From the NCBI RefSeq assembly GCF_041154455.1, contig NZ_AP028664.1, positions 2,543,001 to 2,607,000 of the forward strand: DNA of 64,000 bases. The letters run 5' to 3'. Below, in pieces: positions 33,535-41,561 of this stretch. A program made the position numbers and the translations under genes. Origin of the DNA: Variovorax sp. V213 (GTDB lineage: Bacteria; Pseudomonadota; Gammaproteobacteria; Burkholderiales; Burkholderiaceae_C). Below the pieces are notes generated by a model. It was not told the DNA's origin. It ran no database searches and saw only the letters and a list, made by a program, of their open reading frames with translations. Position 1 is the stretch's first letter. Each line of letters opens with the position of its first letter.

Positions 33535-34284
33535 ATGGCCGCATCCATGAAGAAAAATGCCTCCGAGCCCAAACCCAGGCCCCCCGGCCGGCCCGTCGGC
33601 GGCGGCGCGCTGTCGAAGCGGCGCATCGCCGAAGCCGCCCTGGCGCACATCGACGAGTTCGGCCTCGGCGCATTCAGCATGCGGGAGATTGCGGCACGGC
33701 TCGGCGTCTATCCGGCCACGGTGCACTGGCATGTGAGCACGCGCGAGGCGCTACTCGCCGAAGTGGCCGCCATGGTGATGGCCGACGTCACGCCGCCGCC
33801 CGGCAAGCAGGCCTGGCAGGATTGGATCGCGCAACTGTTCCGACGCTGCCGCGCTGCGGTGCGCCGCCACCCGAACGTGGCGCAGTTGCTGGGTGCGCAA
33901 CTGGTGTCGAACGGCAGCCTGCCCATCGAACTGGTCGAAGGCGTGCTCGCGGCGCTGGTCGAGGCCGGGTTCGAGGGACAGCCGCTGCTGGAGGCCTACA
34001 ACTGCGTGATCGCAGCCATGCTCGGCTTCGTGACGATGGAGTTCTCCCCCCTGCCCTCGGACAACACCCAGGCCTGGGCCGAGGAACTGCGCGAGCGCGT
34101 GCACACCATTCGCCCGCTCGATCACCCGGTGCTCGCGCGCAACCTGCCGCTGCTGGCCAACCAGGCCTTCATCGTGCGCTGGGACAACGGCAGCACCATG
34201 CCGCTGGACAGCAGCTTCGAGCGCCATGTCCAGGTCGTCATCGATGGTTTGGAAGCTTTTGCGCGCAGGCTCGCAAAGACGTAG
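33535..34284 (+). CDS. TetR family transcriptional regulator
   Basis: Regulator of 249 residues. The basic N-terminal tail (KPRPPGRPVGGGALSKRRI) is followed by a TetR_N helix-turn-helix (about 25-70; EAALAHIDEFGLGAFSMREIAARLGVYPATVHWHVSTREALLAEV). A C-terminal helical ligand-binding domain covers the rest. The HWHV in place of the usual YYHF/YRHV recognition helix is within family variation. Another ATG four codons in could be the true start. Divergent from the beta-phenylalanine aminotransferase with the palindrome at 33478-33502 between them, so it probably represses that gene and itself. Confidence 0.88.
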   Translation: MAASMKKNASEPKPRPPGRPVGGGALSKRRIAEAALAHIDEFGLGAFSMREIAARLGVYPATVHWHVSTREALLAEVAAMVMADVTPPPGKQAWQDWIAQLFRRCRAAVRRHPNVAQLLGAQLVSNGSLPIELVEGVLAALVEAGFEGQPLLEAYNCVIAAMLGFVTMEFSPLPSDNTQAWAEELRERVHTIRPLDHPVLARNLPLLANQAFIVRWDNGSTMPLDSSFERHVQVVIDGLEAFARRLAKT

Positions 34285-34306
34285 GACGCGGACAGGCCCG
34301 CGCCGC

Positions 34307-34909
34307 TCAGCCGGCCCAGCGGACCTTGTGCAGCGTGCCGGAGTCGCCTTCCCAGTCGCGCACATCGGGCTCGGTCCAGCGCGTACCCTTCGCGCTCGCA
34401 ATCTCCATCGAGGTGCTCTGGAAGGCCCCCTGCGCCGCCGTGCCCTGCACCGTTGCGGTGTTGCCCGCGCCGTCCTTGTAGCGGGTGAGCGTGCCTTTGG
34501 CGACGTCGCCCACCGAGAAAGACCGCACGTCGCCGCCTTGAATGTCGATCGGCACGCTCTTTGCGGGCAGCCACTTCGTGACGGCTGGCCCGAGCACGGC
34601 ACCAAACATGCCGCCCTTCTTGCCCGAAAACACAGCCTCGAGCGCGCTGCGCTGCGCATCGCTGGCGCTGCTGTCCAGGTACAAGCGGGCGGTGCCGTTG
34701 CCGGCGAAGAAATTGCCGGGCCACCAGGCCGCGAGCGCGGCACGGCAGCCACCCACGTCCTGGCCATCGATCGCGCCCTTCTCGATGTCGATCAGCAACG
34801 CGCCAGCACACCAACCCTCGTCCGGAACGGTATCCGGGCCGAGCCAGCACGGGCACAACGCCTTGCAGCTGCACATCTCGAGCATCGTCGCATCCATCTG
34901 CCAAGTCAT
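34307..34909 (-). CDS. DUF1326 domain protein
   Basis: Protein of 200 residues of the DUF1326 family, function unknown. The N-terminal cysteine-rich block MCSCKALCPCWLGPD (about 13-27), with CSC and CPC pairs, could bind metal. The core DGWCAGALLIDIEKGAIDGQDVGGCRAALAAWWPGNFF is well conserved in such proteins. The ATG at MTWQMDAT is preferred; a longer reading would add a non-conserved 23-residue tail. It is followed on the same strand by, and likely works with, the DUF2182 membrane protein 103 bp upstream, a pair that recurs together in many genomes. Confidence 0.85.
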   Translation of the reverse strand: MTWQMDATMLEMCSCKALCPCWLGPDTVPDEGWCAGALLIDIEKGAIDGQDVGGCRAALAAWWPGNFFAGNGTARLYLDSSASDAQRSALEAVFSGKKGGMFGAVLGPAVTKWLPAKSVPIDIQGGDVRSFSVGDVAKGTLTRYKDGAGNTATVQGTAAQGAFQSTSMEIASAKGTRWTEPDVRDWEGDSGTLHKVRWAG

Positions 34910-35012
34910 CGTCGTCTCCTTCGGCCGCCTGAAACAGCCAACGCCCACGCAACCCAGCCCCACATAAAGTATAGGCACCGGCGGGTCGAATTTCCAGGAC
35001 GCGAGCCTGGCC

Positions 35013-35813
35013 TCAGCCCAGCACCAGGACCCCCAGGCCCGCCGCGATCATCAACGCGCCGACGACGCGCGCGGCTTGGCGCCCGAAGGGAAGCGCCTTC
35101 TCCACCAGCACGGCGGCGGACAGCAGCGCGATCCACAGCAGGTTCATCACACCCGCGACGAAGAGCAGCGCCATCAGCAACCAGCAGCAGCCGACACAGA
35201 AAGCGCCATGCCGCAGGCCCATCCTCACCGCGCCGGTCCACCCGTCGCGCCACTCGGTGAGCAGAAAGCCGAGGGGAAGCCGGCACTTCGACAGGCAGAC
35301 GTTCTTGATGGGGAGAAATTGGTAGACACCCGCCGCAATCAACAGCAGCGCATTCAACGAGGCGCTGGAACTGCGCATCGTGGGTCCGAGCAGCTCGGTC
35401 GCGTGCAGCGCCCATTGCGCGGTGGTTGCAACCACGCTGAAGCCGCCCCACACCAGCAGGTAGCCGAGCAGGAAAGCAGCCGTCGCTGCGATCGGCGAAA
35501 GCCCCCCAGGCCGCGAGCGGCACACGTTCAGGTAGGCGAACAGCATCGGCGCCGCACTCGGCACCATCATGCCGACCATCATCACCGTCCACATGGCCAA
35601 GCCGAGCGCGAACTCCCGCGCACCCCACTCTCCCATCGGCATCAGCCACATCGCGCGCGAGCTGTGCAGCGGGCTCTCCATCGCTGCCGTCGCATCGGCC
35701 ATGATCGCCAGATACAGCCACGCGAGAGCAACGAGCAGCACCAGGCACGCCCCCACCAGCCGGCGATCGCGCCGTGCGCGAGCGAGTTGCGCGTCGGCAA
35801 AGGCATTCAACAC
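35013..35813 (-). CDS. DUF2182 family integral membrane protein
   Basis: Membrane protein of 266 residues with about seven hydrophobic helices, the first at residues 20-40 (LVGACLVLLVALAWLYLAIMA). The family signature EFALGLAMWTVMMVGMMVPSAAPMLFAY with its Met-rich helix is clear. A later GAFCVGCCWLLMALLFVAGVMNLLWIALLSA helix has a CCW motif. The Met/Cys/His content (GLRHGAFCVGCC) has led to its description as a predicted metal-binding membrane protein. It is transcribed before the DUF1326 gene. A -10-like CCTAAAAT on the minus strand lies about 30 bp upstream of its start. Confidence 0.87.
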   Translation of the reverse strand: MLNAFADAQLARARRDRRLVGACLVLLVALAWLYLAIMADATAAMESPLHSSRAMWLMPMGEWGAREFALGLAMWTVMMVGMMVPSAAPMLFAYLNVCRSRPGGLSPIAATAAFLLGYLLVWGGFSVVATTAQWALHATELLGPTMRSSSASLNALLLIAAGVYQFLPIKNVCLSKCRLPLGFLLTEWRDGWTGAVRMGLRHGAFCVGCCWLLMALLFVAGVMNLLWIALLSAAVLVEKALPFGRQAARVVGALMIAAGLGVLVLG

Positions 35814-35842
35814 TGCCGCTCCCGCTGATTACAGGGAGAAAC

Positions 35843-35954
35843 ATTTTAGGCTCGCGGCGGCTTCAGGCGAGCGGCGGCTAGCGGTTGAATCGGCCGCCGA
35901 ATTCTGCCGTTGGCCGCAACTTTTCGAGTCGCTCGCGGCGTGGGAGCCTAAAAT
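35843..35954. promoter_or_regulatory. Divergent promoter pair built on an 11-bp inverted repeat
   Basis: ATTTTAGGCTC (35843-35853) and its exact reverse complement GAGCCTAAAAT (35944-35954) are 90 bp apart. Each contains TAAAAT oriented as a -10 box: the left copy toward the DUF2182 gene, the right copy toward the TPP riboswitch, whose conserved part begins about 8 bp later. I cannot identify convincing -35 boxes with the same spacing in both. Confidence 0.5.
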
Positions 35955-35961
35955 ACCCGTT

Positions 35962-36072
35962 CGCTAGGGGTGCTTGGGCGGCTCGCCGTCCCTGCTGAGA
36001 AAGTCCCTTTGAACCTGATTGCGCCTCCTTTGTTTACTTGGGAGGTCCGAGGTAATCCTCGCGCAGGGAAGC
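35962..36072 (+). promoter_or_regulatory. TPP riboswitch (THI element)
   Basis: Leader RNA that senses thiamine pyrophosphate. Conserved pieces appear in order: AGGGGTGC near 35966-35973, CTGAGA at 35994-35999, CCCTTTGAACCTGAT at 36005-36019, and after a longer than usual helix TAATCCTCGCGCAGGGAA at 36053-36070. The insert between the last two has a stem CCTCC/GGAGG. Downstream, a 9-bp stem (TCCGGCGGC 36076-36084 with GCCGCCGGA 36113-36121) may belong to the expression platform. It lies 90 bp ahead of the cytX start, so excess TPP should turn the transporter off. Confidence 0.9.
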
Positions 36073-36162
36073 TGGTCCGGCGGCCTGTCGCGTTGTCTCG
36101 CGCGATGGCTCCGCCGCCGGAGCCTCGCCCACCTGCCAAACCTTTTGCACTGGAGCAACTGG

Positions 36163-37515
36163 ATGGCACATGACGACAACGAATCTTCTTCCGCCAACGA
36201 GGCGCTGACGCCGTTGCCCGCGTCCCAGCGCGTGTTCGGCTGGCACGACCATGCCTCGCTCTGGTTCAGCCTGGGCGTGGGGCTGCTGGTGATGCAGATC
36301 GGCGCCTACCTGGTGCCGGCCGTGGGCACTCGCGACGCGGCCATCGCCATCGTGCTGGGCTCGCTGCTCGGCGCCGGCCTTCTGGCATGGACCGCGCGGC
36401 TGGGCTGCGAAAGCGGCCTGGCCAGCGCCGGGCTGATGCACGCCACCTGCGGCAGCGCCTTCGCGCGGCTGCCGGTGCTGCTCAACATCGTGCAGCTGGT
36501 GGGCTGGACCACCTTCGAGCTCGTGATCATGCGCGAGGGTACACAAGCCATCGGCCAGCAGGCGTTCGGCCTGGCGCTCGGCGGGCCGCTGGGCGGCGCC
36601 CTCACCACGCTGCTCTGGGGCGCGGTGCTGCTGGCACTGCTGGCGGGCTCCATGGTCAAGCTGGTGCGGCGCTTCGTGAGCCGCTTCGGCCTGCCGCTGG
36701 TGGTGCTGTCGCTGCTCTGGCTCACCTGGCAGTTCGCCACGCGGCTCCAGGCCAAGGGACTGGACGCCTTCTGGGCCCGGCCGGGCGATGGCGGCATGGG
36801 CATGTTCGGCGCACTCGATCTGGTGATTGCCATGCCGGTGTCCTGGCTGCCGCTGGTGGCCGACTATGCGCGCCACGGCAAACGCAACGCCAACGGACAG
36901 CGCGGCCTGGGCAGCGCTTTCAGCGGCACCTGGATCGGCTACGCGCTGGCCAACATCTGGTGCTATGCGCTCGGCGTGATGGTGGTGAGCGTGGCGGAGC
37001 CGGGCACGGGCCTGGTCACCGCCCTGCTGCTCGCGCAAGGGGGCCTGGTGGCGCTGGGCCTGATCCTCATCGACGAACTCGACAACGCCTATGGCGACGT
37101 GTACTCGGGCTCGGTGTCGACCCACAGCCTGCTGCCACGCTGTAGCGTGCGGCGCTGGGGCCTGCTGCTCGCGGCGCTGTGCACCGCGCTGGCGCTGGTG
37201 CTGCCGATGCACACGCTCGAGCCGTTCCTGCTGATGCTGAGCTCGGTGTTCGTGCCCCTCTATGGCGTGATCCTGGGACGGCTGGGCACGGGCCAGGCCC
37301 TCTCATCGGTGGGCGCGCGCCGGGTCGACCTGGGCGCGGCGCTGATCTGGATTGCGGGCATTGCGGCCTACCACGCATGCGCCAAGTGGGCCCCGCAATT
37401 CGGCTCGGCGCTGCCGACGCTGGCAGCCACCTTCGTGCTGGCCTGGATCAGCCGGCCCAAGCCCACATCTACAACGGCAGGCGGTGCGTCGGCACTGGTG
37501 CAAAGCCGTGGTTGA
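36163..37515 (+). CDS. cytX: Cytosine permease-family transporter, probable hydroxymethylpyrimidine transporter CytX
   Basis: Inner-membrane transporter of 450 residues of the NCS1 (purine/cytosine permease) family with about 12 helices. Seen: FGWHDHASLWFSLGVGLLVMQIGAYLVPA as first helix, VIAMPVSWLPLVADYARH and DELDNAYGDVYSGSVSTHSLLP, which resemble conserved CodB/CytX segments. The TPP riboswitch ahead and thi genes around it point to uptake of the thiamine pyrimidine precursor HMP or a related compound. The ATG at 36163 has AACTGG upstream, a weak ribosome site. Its 3' end overlaps that of the opposite-strand thiD by 47 bp. Confidence 0.87.
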   Translation: MAHDDNESSSANEALTPLPASQRVFGWHDHASLWFSLGVGLLVMQIGAYLVPAVGTRDAAIAIVLGSLLGAGLLAWTARLGCESGLASAGLMHATCGSAFARLPVLLNIVQLVGWTTFELVIMREGTQAIGQQAFGLALGGPLGGALTTLLWGAVLLALLAGSMVKLVRRFVSRFGLPLVVLSLLWLTWQFATRLQAKGLDAFWARPGDGGMGMFGALDLVIAMPVSWLPLVADYARHGKRNANGQRGLGSAFSGTWIGYALANIWCYALGVMVVSVAEPGTGLVTALLLAQGGLVALGLILIDELDNAYGDVYSGSVSTHSLLPRCSVRRWGLLLAALCTALALVLPMHTLEPFLLMLSSVFVPLYGVILGRLGTGQALSSVGARRVDLGAALIWIAGIAAYHACAKWAPQFGSALPTLAATFVLAWISRPKPTSTTAGGASALVQSRG

Positions 37516-38329
37516 GCGGACCGTGCCCCCCACCGACACGGACATTCGCACCGGCCGCCATGGCGCCGAGCACGAACGCGCGCGCGCGTTCCACGGCCTC
37601 GGGCAGCGCCGCGCCCAGCGCCAGGTGCGCGGCAATCGCGGACGACAGCGTGCAGCCGGTGCCGTGCAGGTTGCGGCTCGCAATGCGGGCCGAGGCCAGG
37701 CGCTTGCGAGCGCCGCCGCGCGCCAGCAGCACGTCGACCACTTCGTCGCCCGGCAGATGGCCGCCCTTGAGCAGCACGGCCTGCGCGCCGAGCGCCAACA
37801 GCTCGTCGGCCGCACCATCGAGCGCATCGATGCCGTCGATGGCATGGCCGACGAGCAACGCCGCTTCGTCGAGATTGGGCGTCACCACCACGGCGCGCGG
37901 AAACAGCTCGCGCACCAGCACCTGTACCGTGTCGGCGGCAATCAGGCGGTCGCCGCTGGTGGCGACCATCACCGGGTCGAGCACCACGTTGGGCAGCCGG
38001 TAGTGATCGATGGCCCAGGCCACCACCTCGACCACCTCGGGCGCATGCAGCATGCCGAGCTTGACCGCATCGACGCCGATGTCCTCGACCACGGCCTGGA
38101 TCTGCGCCTTGAGAAATGCCGCCGGCACGCCGTGGATGCCGGATACGCCGAGCGTGTTCTGCGCAGTCAGCGCGGTGATGGCGGTCATGCCGTAGCAGCC
38201 GAGCGCCGCGAAGGTCTTCAGGTCGGCCTGGATACCGGCGCCCCCGCCGCTGTCGGAGCCGGCGATCGAGAGCACGCGCGCATAGCGCAGGGGCGCTTGC
38301 GGCGCGTCGTCGGAAAGTGCTTGGGTCAT
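37469..38329 (-). CDS. thiD: Hydroxymethylpyrimidine/phosphomethylpyrimidine kinase ThiD
   Basis: Ribokinase-like kinase of 286 residues that phosphorylates HMP and HMP-P to HMP-PP for thiamine synthesis. Seen: VLSIAGSDSGGGAGIQADLKTFAALGCYGMTAITALTAQNT at the N-terminus, LDPVMVATSGDRL, and the GTGCTLSSAIAAHLALG anion-hole block near the C-terminus. It is the only thi gene here on the minus strand. The start is set by MTQALSDDAP; 38330-38469 separates it from divergent thiO. Its last 47 bp overlap cytX tail to tail. Confidence 0.93.
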   Translation of the reverse strand: MTQALSDDAPQAPLRYARVLSIAGSDSGGGAGIQADLKTFAALGCYGMTAITALTAQNTLGVSGIHGVPAAFLKAQIQAVVEDIGVDAVKLGMLHAPEVVEVVAWAIDHYRLPNVVLDPVMVATSGDRLIAADTVQVLVRELFPRAVVVTPNLDEAALLVGHAIDGIDALDGAADELLALGAQAVLLKGGHLPGDEVVDVLLARGGARKRLASARIASRNLHGTGCTLSSAIAAHLALGAALPEAVERARAFVLGAMAAGANVRVGGGHGPLNHGFAPVPTHRLPL

Positions 38330-38469
38330 GCCGAAAATTATCGGCGACTGGCCTCGCCTTGCTCCCGCCCCTTCCGGGGGAGGGCTGCGGTGGGGGCGAG
38401 CGGCGTATCCATCGGGCGCCCTGGCGGCCCCCATCCCAGCCTTCCCCCAGCGGGGGAAGGAGCAAAGCC
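38330..38469. promoter_or_regulatory. thiD/thiO divergent intergenic region with hairpin repeat
   Basis: 140 bp holding the start signals of thiD and the thiO operon. It contains a GCCGA/TCGGC dyad next to the thiD start and a strong 9-bp hairpin CCTTCCCCC-agc-GGGGGAAGG (38440-38460) just before the thiO ribosome site (GGAG). The hairpin resembles GC-rich intergenic repeats of this group. I found no THI element on either strand. Confidence 0.5.
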
Positions 38470-39561
38470 ATGAGCCTCCCATTTCAATGCGCCGCCATTC
38501 TCGGCGCGGGCCTCATGGGTCGCCTGCTCGCGGTCACGCTTGCACGGGCAGGTTGCCGAGTCGACCTGTTCGAAGCGGGCAACCCGGAGGCCGAAGGCGC
38601 CGCCGCGCGCGTGGCGGCCGCCATGCTCGCGCCGCTGGCCGAATCGGCCGTGGCTCCGGTGTCTGTCGTGCGCATGGGGCAGTACGCACTGTTGCGTTGG
38701 CCTGAACTGCTGGCACCACTGGCGCAGCCGGTGTTCTTCCAACGCGAAGGCACGTTGGTGCTGTGGCACCGGCAGGACGCCGCCGAAGCGGCGCGGCTCG
38801 CGCGCGTGCTGGCCCGCACCGGTGCAGAGGTGCCCGAACTCGCCGCGATGCAAGCGCTCGACGGCTCCGGCATCACCGCACTGGAACCCTCGCTGGGCCA
38901 GCGCTTCGCACAAGGGCTGTTCCTTCCGGGCGAAGGCCAGCTCGACAACCGCGCGCTGCTTTCCGCACTGCTCGCCACGCTGCAAGCCAGCCCCAACGTG
39001 CAACTGCATTGGCAGTCGCCGCGCGCGCCAGGCGATTTTTCTCCAGGCACGCCGGGCCAGCCCGACTGGGTGATCGACTGCCGCGGCCTTGGCGCCCGCC
39101 CGCAGTGGAATGCGCTGCGCGGCGTGCGCGGCGAAGTCATTCGCGTGCATGCGCCCGAGGTGGCGCTGCAGCGGCCCACGCGGCTGGTGCATCCGCGCTA
39201 TCCGCTTTACATCGCACCCAAGCCCGGCAGCGTGTTCGTGATCGGCGCGACCGAGATCGAGTCGGACGACATGTCGCCCGCCAGCGTGCGCTCCACGCTC
39301 GAATTGCTGAGCGCGGCCTACGCGGTTCACAGCGGCTTCGCCGAGGCTCGCATCCTGGAGATCGCGACGCAGTGCCGGCCCACGCTGCCCGACAACCTGC
39401 CCGCCATTCGCCAGCCGCACCCGCGCGTGCTGCAGATCAACGGCCTGTACCGCCACGGTTTCATGATCGCGCCGGCCGTGCTCGATGCCGCCATGGAGCT
39501 GCTCGTGCACGGCCGCTCGGCGCTTGCGCAGACCCTTGGCCTGGAGACATCCCAAGCATGA
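38470..39561 (+). CDS. thiO: Glycine oxidase ThiO
   Basis: FAD-dependent oxidase of 363 residues that converts glycine to iminoglycine for thiazole formation by ThiG. Seen: the FAD motif AAILGAGLMGRLLAVTLARAGCRVDLFE, and the C-terminal TQCRPTLPDNLPAI...RVLQINGLYRHGFMIAPAVLD block of the DAO family. Presence next to thiS and thiG, and absence of thiH here, indicate the aerobic glycine-oxidase route. Its stop overlaps the thiS start (ATGA). Confidence 0.93.
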   Translation: MSLPFQCAAILGAGLMGRLLAVTLARAGCRVDLFEAGNPEAEGAAARVAAAMLAPLAESAVAPVSVVRMGQYALLRWPELLAPLAQPVFFQREGTLVLWHRQDAAEAARLARVLARTGAEVPELAAMQALDGSGITALEPSLGQRFAQGLFLPGEGQLDNRALLSALLATLQASPNVQLHWQSPRAPGDFSPGTPGQPDWVIDCRGLGARPQWNALRGVRGEVIRVHAPEVALQRPTRLVHPRYPLYIAPKPGSVFVIGATEIESDDMSPASVRSTLELLSAAYAVHSGFAEARILEIATQCRPTLPDNLPAIRQPHPRVLQINGLYRHGFMIAPAVLDAAMELLVHGRSALAQTLGLETSQA

Positions 39562-39761
39562 CGATGAACGTCCTGATCAACGACAAGCCTTTCACGCTGC
39601 CGGACGGCGCCACGGTGGTCGACGCGCTCGCCGCACTGGATGCCGTGCCGCCGTTCGCGGTGGCCGTGAACCGGGAGTTCGTGCCGCGCTCGGCCCACGC
39701 GGGGCGCGCGCTGCAGCCCGACGACTGCATCGAAGTGATCCGCCCCGTGACCGGCGGCTGA
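39558..39761 (+). CDS. thiS: Sulfur carrier protein ThiS
   Basis: Ubiquitin-fold sulfur carrier of 67 residues ending in the essential Gly-Gly (RPVTGG). The C-terminal Gly is adenylated and converted to a thiocarboxylate that donates sulfur to the thiazole. Seen: VLINDKPFTLPDGATVVDALAAL and FAVAVNREFVPRSAHAGRALQPDDCIEVIRPVTGG. It overlaps thiO by four bases and precedes thiG. No ThiF-type activating enzyme is in the window. Confidence 0.96.
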   Translation: MTMNVLINDKPFTLPDGATVVDALAALDAVPPFAVAVNREFVPRSAHAGRALQPDDCIEVIRPVTGG

Positions 39762-39797
39762 TCCAAACGACCCACAGAGATGGAGACAACACACACC

Positions 39798-40619
39798 ATG
39801 ACCACCACATCTTCCGCGCTGGACAACGATCCGCTGGTTCTCTATGGACAGACCTTTCACAGCCGCCTGCTGCTGGGCACCGCGCGGTACCCATCGCCGG
39901 ACCTGCTCGAAGCCGCGGTGAAGCGCGCCAGGCCCGCCATGCTCACGGCCTCGCTGCGCCGCCAAGCGGCAAGCCCCGGCACGAGCGACAGCGGCAACGG
40001 CTTCTGGGAACTGCTGCGCCGGCTCGCGGTGCCCGTGCTTCCCAACACGGCCGGCTGCCACAGCGTGCAGGAAGTGATCGCCACGGCGCAGATGGCGCGC
40101 GAGCTCTTCGACACGCCCTGGATCAAGCTCGAACTGATCGGCGACGACTACACGCTGCAACCCGATACGCTGAACCTCGTCGATGCCGCGTCGCAGCTGA
40201 TTCGCGACGGGTTCCAGGTGCTGCCCTACTGCACCGAGGACCTCGTGCTGTGCCAGCGGCTGGTCGATGTCGGTTGCCAGGCCGTGATGCCCTGGGCCGC
40301 ACCCATCGGCACCGGCCGCGGACCGGTCAACCCCTACGCGCTGCAGTTGCTGCGCGAGCGATTGAGCGTGCCGATGCTGGTCGATGCGGGCCTGGGCTTG
40401 CCTTCGCATGCCTGCCAGGTCATGGAGTGGGGCTACGACGGCGTACTGCTCAACACCGCAGTGGCGCTGGCGCAAGACCCGGTGGCGATGGCCGGTGCCT
40501 TCGCAGATGCCGTACAGGCCGGTCGCGCCGCCCGCCGCGCCGGCGCCATGGCCGCGCAGGACTCCGCGCAGCCCAGCACACCGGTGCTCGGCACGCCCTT
40601 CTGGCATCACGCACCATGA
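39798..40619 (+). CDS. thiG: Thiazole synthase ThiG
   Basis: TIM-barrel enzyme of 273 residues that makes the thiazole phosphate from deoxyxylulose 5-phosphate, iminoglycine and ThiS thiocarboxylate. Seen: FHSRLLLGTARYPSPDLLEAAVKRARPAMLTASLRRQ, LPNTAGCHSVQEVIATAQMARE, TPWIKLELIGDDYTLQPD with the Schiff-base lysine, and MPWAAPIGTGRGPVNPYAL. The C-terminus GTPFWHHAP runs a little past the family's usual end. ATG 39798 is preferred; ATG 39780, six codons earlier, is possible. It overlaps thiE by four bases. Confidence 0.94.
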   Translation: MTTTSSALDNDPLVLYGQTFHSRLLLGTARYPSPDLLEAAVKRARPAMLTASLRRQAASPGTSDSGNGFWELLRRLAVPVLPNTAGCHSVQEVIATAQMARELFDTPWIKLELIGDDYTLQPDTLNLVDAASQLIRDGFQVLPYCTEDLVLCQRLVDVGCQAVMPWAAPIGTGRGPVNPYALQLLRERLSVPMLVDAGLGLPSHACQVMEWGYDGVLLNTAVALAQDPVAMAGAFADAVQAGRAARRAGAMAAQDSAQPSTPVLGTPFWHHAP

Positions 40620-41548
40620 GCGCTTCAACCGACTCCCGTGCCGTGGTGCATGCCATCGTCGCGGCCCACGGGCTGCGCTTCGGCGCCATCACGGCCGCAG
40701 CCATTTCGTCGAGCAGCTTTTCCTCGGACGATCCGGTGTATCGCGGCGCGAAGCAGGCCTGCACGGCGCTCGGCTTCATCGAGATCGACGCCGAATGCCT
40801 TGCGCGGGCGTGGCAGGCGCAGACATTGCGCACGGGCAGCTTCGATGCCGGCCAATGGCCGGAGACGCCGGCCGATTTCGGCCTGCGCGCGTTCCCCCCC
40901 GCGGCGCGCGACGATGCCTTCGCGCCCTGCCCCCAACGGCTCGGCCTCTATGCGGTGCTGCCCGATGCGCAATGGGTCGGCCGCATGGCGCGCGCGGGCG
41001 TTCCCACGGTGCAATTGCGCTTCAAGTCGGACGACGCGGCGGCCATCGAGCGCGAAGTGCGTGCAGCTGTCGATACCGTCCGTGGCACGGATGCGCTGCT
41101 GTTCATCAACGATCACTGGCAGACGGCCATCGCCGCCGGCGCCTACGGCGTGCACCTGGGCCAGGAAGACCTCGATGCGCTCTCAACGACGCAGGTTCGG
41201 CAGATCCGCGATGCGGGCCTGCGCCTCGGCGTCAGCACCCATGGCTATGCCGAGATGGTGCGTGCCGATGCGGTGAGCCCGAGCTACATCGCCATGGGTG
41301 CGGTGTACCCGACCACCCTCAAGAAGATGGCGACGGCCCCGCAAGGCGTGGCACGGCTTGCGGCCTATGCGCGGCTGTTGCGCGGCTATCCGCAGGTGGG
41401 AATCGGCGGCATCGATGCGGTGCGCCTGCCCGAGGTGCTTGCCACGGGCGTGGGCTCGGTGGCCGTGGTACGCGCGCTCGTCACTGCAGAAGATCCCGAG
41501 GCCACGGCCGCGCAATGGATGGCCGCCATGGGCGCAGCCTCCGCCTGA
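40616..41548 (+). CDS. thiE: Thiamine phosphate synthase ThiE with N-terminal extension
   Basis: Couples HMP-PP and thiazole phosphate to thiamine phosphate. 310 residues, about 100 more than ordinary ThiE (about 210). The C-terminal two thirds is the TIM barrel: RLGLYAVLPDAQWVGRMARAGVPTVQLRFKSDD, FINDHWQTAIAAGAYGVHLGQEDLD, SPSYIAMGAVYPTTLKK, and QVGIGGIDAVRLPEVLATGVGSVAVVRAL. Residues 1 to about 110 form a separate region with a Ser-rich segment (AAAISSSSFSSDD) that I cannot place in a family. The ATGA overlap with thiG supports the start, so the extension is translated. The next gene is 13 bp downstream. Confidence 0.88.
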   Translation: MSASTDSRAVVHAIVAAHGLRFGAITAAAISSSSFSSDDPVYRGAKQACTALGFIEIDAECLARAWQAQTLRTGSFDAGQWPETPADFGLRAFPPAARDDAFAPCPQRLGLYAVLPDAQWVGRMARAGVPTVQLRFKSDDAAAIEREVRAAVDTVRGTDALLFINDHWQTAIAAGAYGVHLGQEDLDALSTTQVRQIRDAGLRLGVSTHGYAEMVRADAVSPSYIAMGAVYPTTLKKMATAPQGVARLAAYARLLRGYPQVGIGGIDAVRLPEVLATGVGSVAVVRALVTAEDPEATAAQWMAAMGAASA

Positions 41549-41561
41549 CCCAAAGAACAGA

